DNA of 64,000 bases, taken from the NCBI GenBank assembly GCA_035295165.1, contig DATGJN010000108.1, positions 41,685 through 105,684 of the forward strand, written 5' to 3'. Shown piece after piece: positions 63,918-64,000 of this stretch (within the stretch, counting starts at the first letter, position 1; each line of letters begins with the position of its first letter). Position numbers and translations under genes: made by a program. The notes under the pieces were generated by a model, which saw only the letters and a program-made list of their open reading frames with translations, did no database searches and was not told the origin of the DNA. This DNA is from a bacterium (GTDB lineage: Bacteria > Sysuimicrobiota > Sysuimicrobiia > Sysuimicrobiales > Segetimicrobiaceae).

Positions 63918-64000
63918 ATGAGCCGACCCCCTGCGCCACTGATGCTGCGGGATGAGCACCGAGCGGAGATCCACCGACAGCTGCGGCAACGGACGCTGTT
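63918..64000 (+). CDS. IS630 family transposase N-terminus (partial)
   Basis: The frame from ATG 63918 runs off the right edge after 27 complete codons (MSRPPAPLMLRDEHRAEIHR, then QLRQRTL). This resembles the start of IS630-family transposases, in which a Pro-rich lead is followed by a helix-turn-helix region (LxLxDEERxxLExxxR). The DDE catalytic domain would lie beyond the window. The call rests on a short stretch and the adjoining promoter. Confidence 0.55.
   Translation, partial: MSRPPAPLMLRDEHRAEIHRQLRQRTL

Larger units (their letters stand above)
63862..64000 (+). mobile_element. IS630-type insertion sequence, left end (partial)
   Basis: The composition drops sharply in GC from about 63860. 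A promoter and then an IS630-like transposase start follow. IS630 elements insert at TA, and TA occurs at the presumed edge. The inverted repeat cannot be confirmed because the right end is outside the window, so the left boundary is approximate. Confidence 0.5.

Overview
The window is 64 kb of GC-rich bacterial DNA with about 54 supportable protein genes, one tRNA gene and the start of an insertion sequence at the right edge. Most genes belong to catabolism, small-molecule import and export, and lipid or CoA chemistry. The style is that of an uncultivated, probably diderm soil or sediment bacterium: an RND pump, Tat-exported binding proteins, many hydantoinase/oxoprolinase, MmgE/PrpD and M81 genes, a PPOX-class F420/flavin protein, and GTG/TTG starts. 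Candidate groups such as Sysuimicrobiota (ANGP1/CSP1-3) or Rokubacteria fit, but this is inference from gene content. No CRISPR array, rRNA or prophage is visible.

Layout, left to right. 1-4.8 kb: partial crotonase, EamA exporter, tRNA-Pro(CGG) with a clear sigma70-type promoter, a divergent AraC regulator/LysE exporter pair, and a truncated alpha/beta hydrolase. 5-17.4 kb (minus strand): M81 peptidase, MmgE/PrpD, amidohydrolase, aspartate-dehydrogenase-like protein, acetamidase, pgi, and a hydantoinase A/B pair, which looks like turnover of amide or cyclic-imide compounds. 17.6-20.1 kb (plus): VOC protein, VWA membrane protein, EamA exporter. 20.2-28.1 kb (minus): LysE exporter, aquaporin-like channel, and a NitT/TauT-type ABC importer enclosing an FAD oxidoreductase, an enoyl-CoA hydratase and a class III CoA-transferase. 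This looks like one uptake-and-CoA-activation operon. 28.5-33.8 kb (plus): atypical M28 peptidase, Tat-exported peptide-type binding protein and two permeases without ATPases. 34-38.7 kb (plus): RND adaptor and pump.

38.7-44.4 kb (minus): beta-oxidation set (thiolase, 3-hydroxyacyl-CoA dehydrogenase, acyl-CoA dehydrogenase, acyl-CoA ligase), whose missing hydratase could come from the crotonases elsewhere. 44.6-59.6 kb (minus): a long co-oriented array with a second hydantoinase A/B pair, a complete five-gene Dpp/Opp-type ABC importer, an AbgB-like M20 amidohydrolase, a 4-OT-like tautomerase, a class III aminotransferase, a gamma-glutamyltransferase homologue without a signal peptide, and a PPOX protein. 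Together they suggest import and stepwise opening or hydrolysis of peptide-like, gamma-glutamyl or cyclic amide compounds. 60-64 kb: a cysteine-synthase-like PLP enzyme, a secreted protein made of seven near-identical aromatic repeats (probable seven-bladed propeller), a cupin overlapping a 71-residue unknown protein, a small monooxygenase-like protein, and the left end of an IS630-type element.
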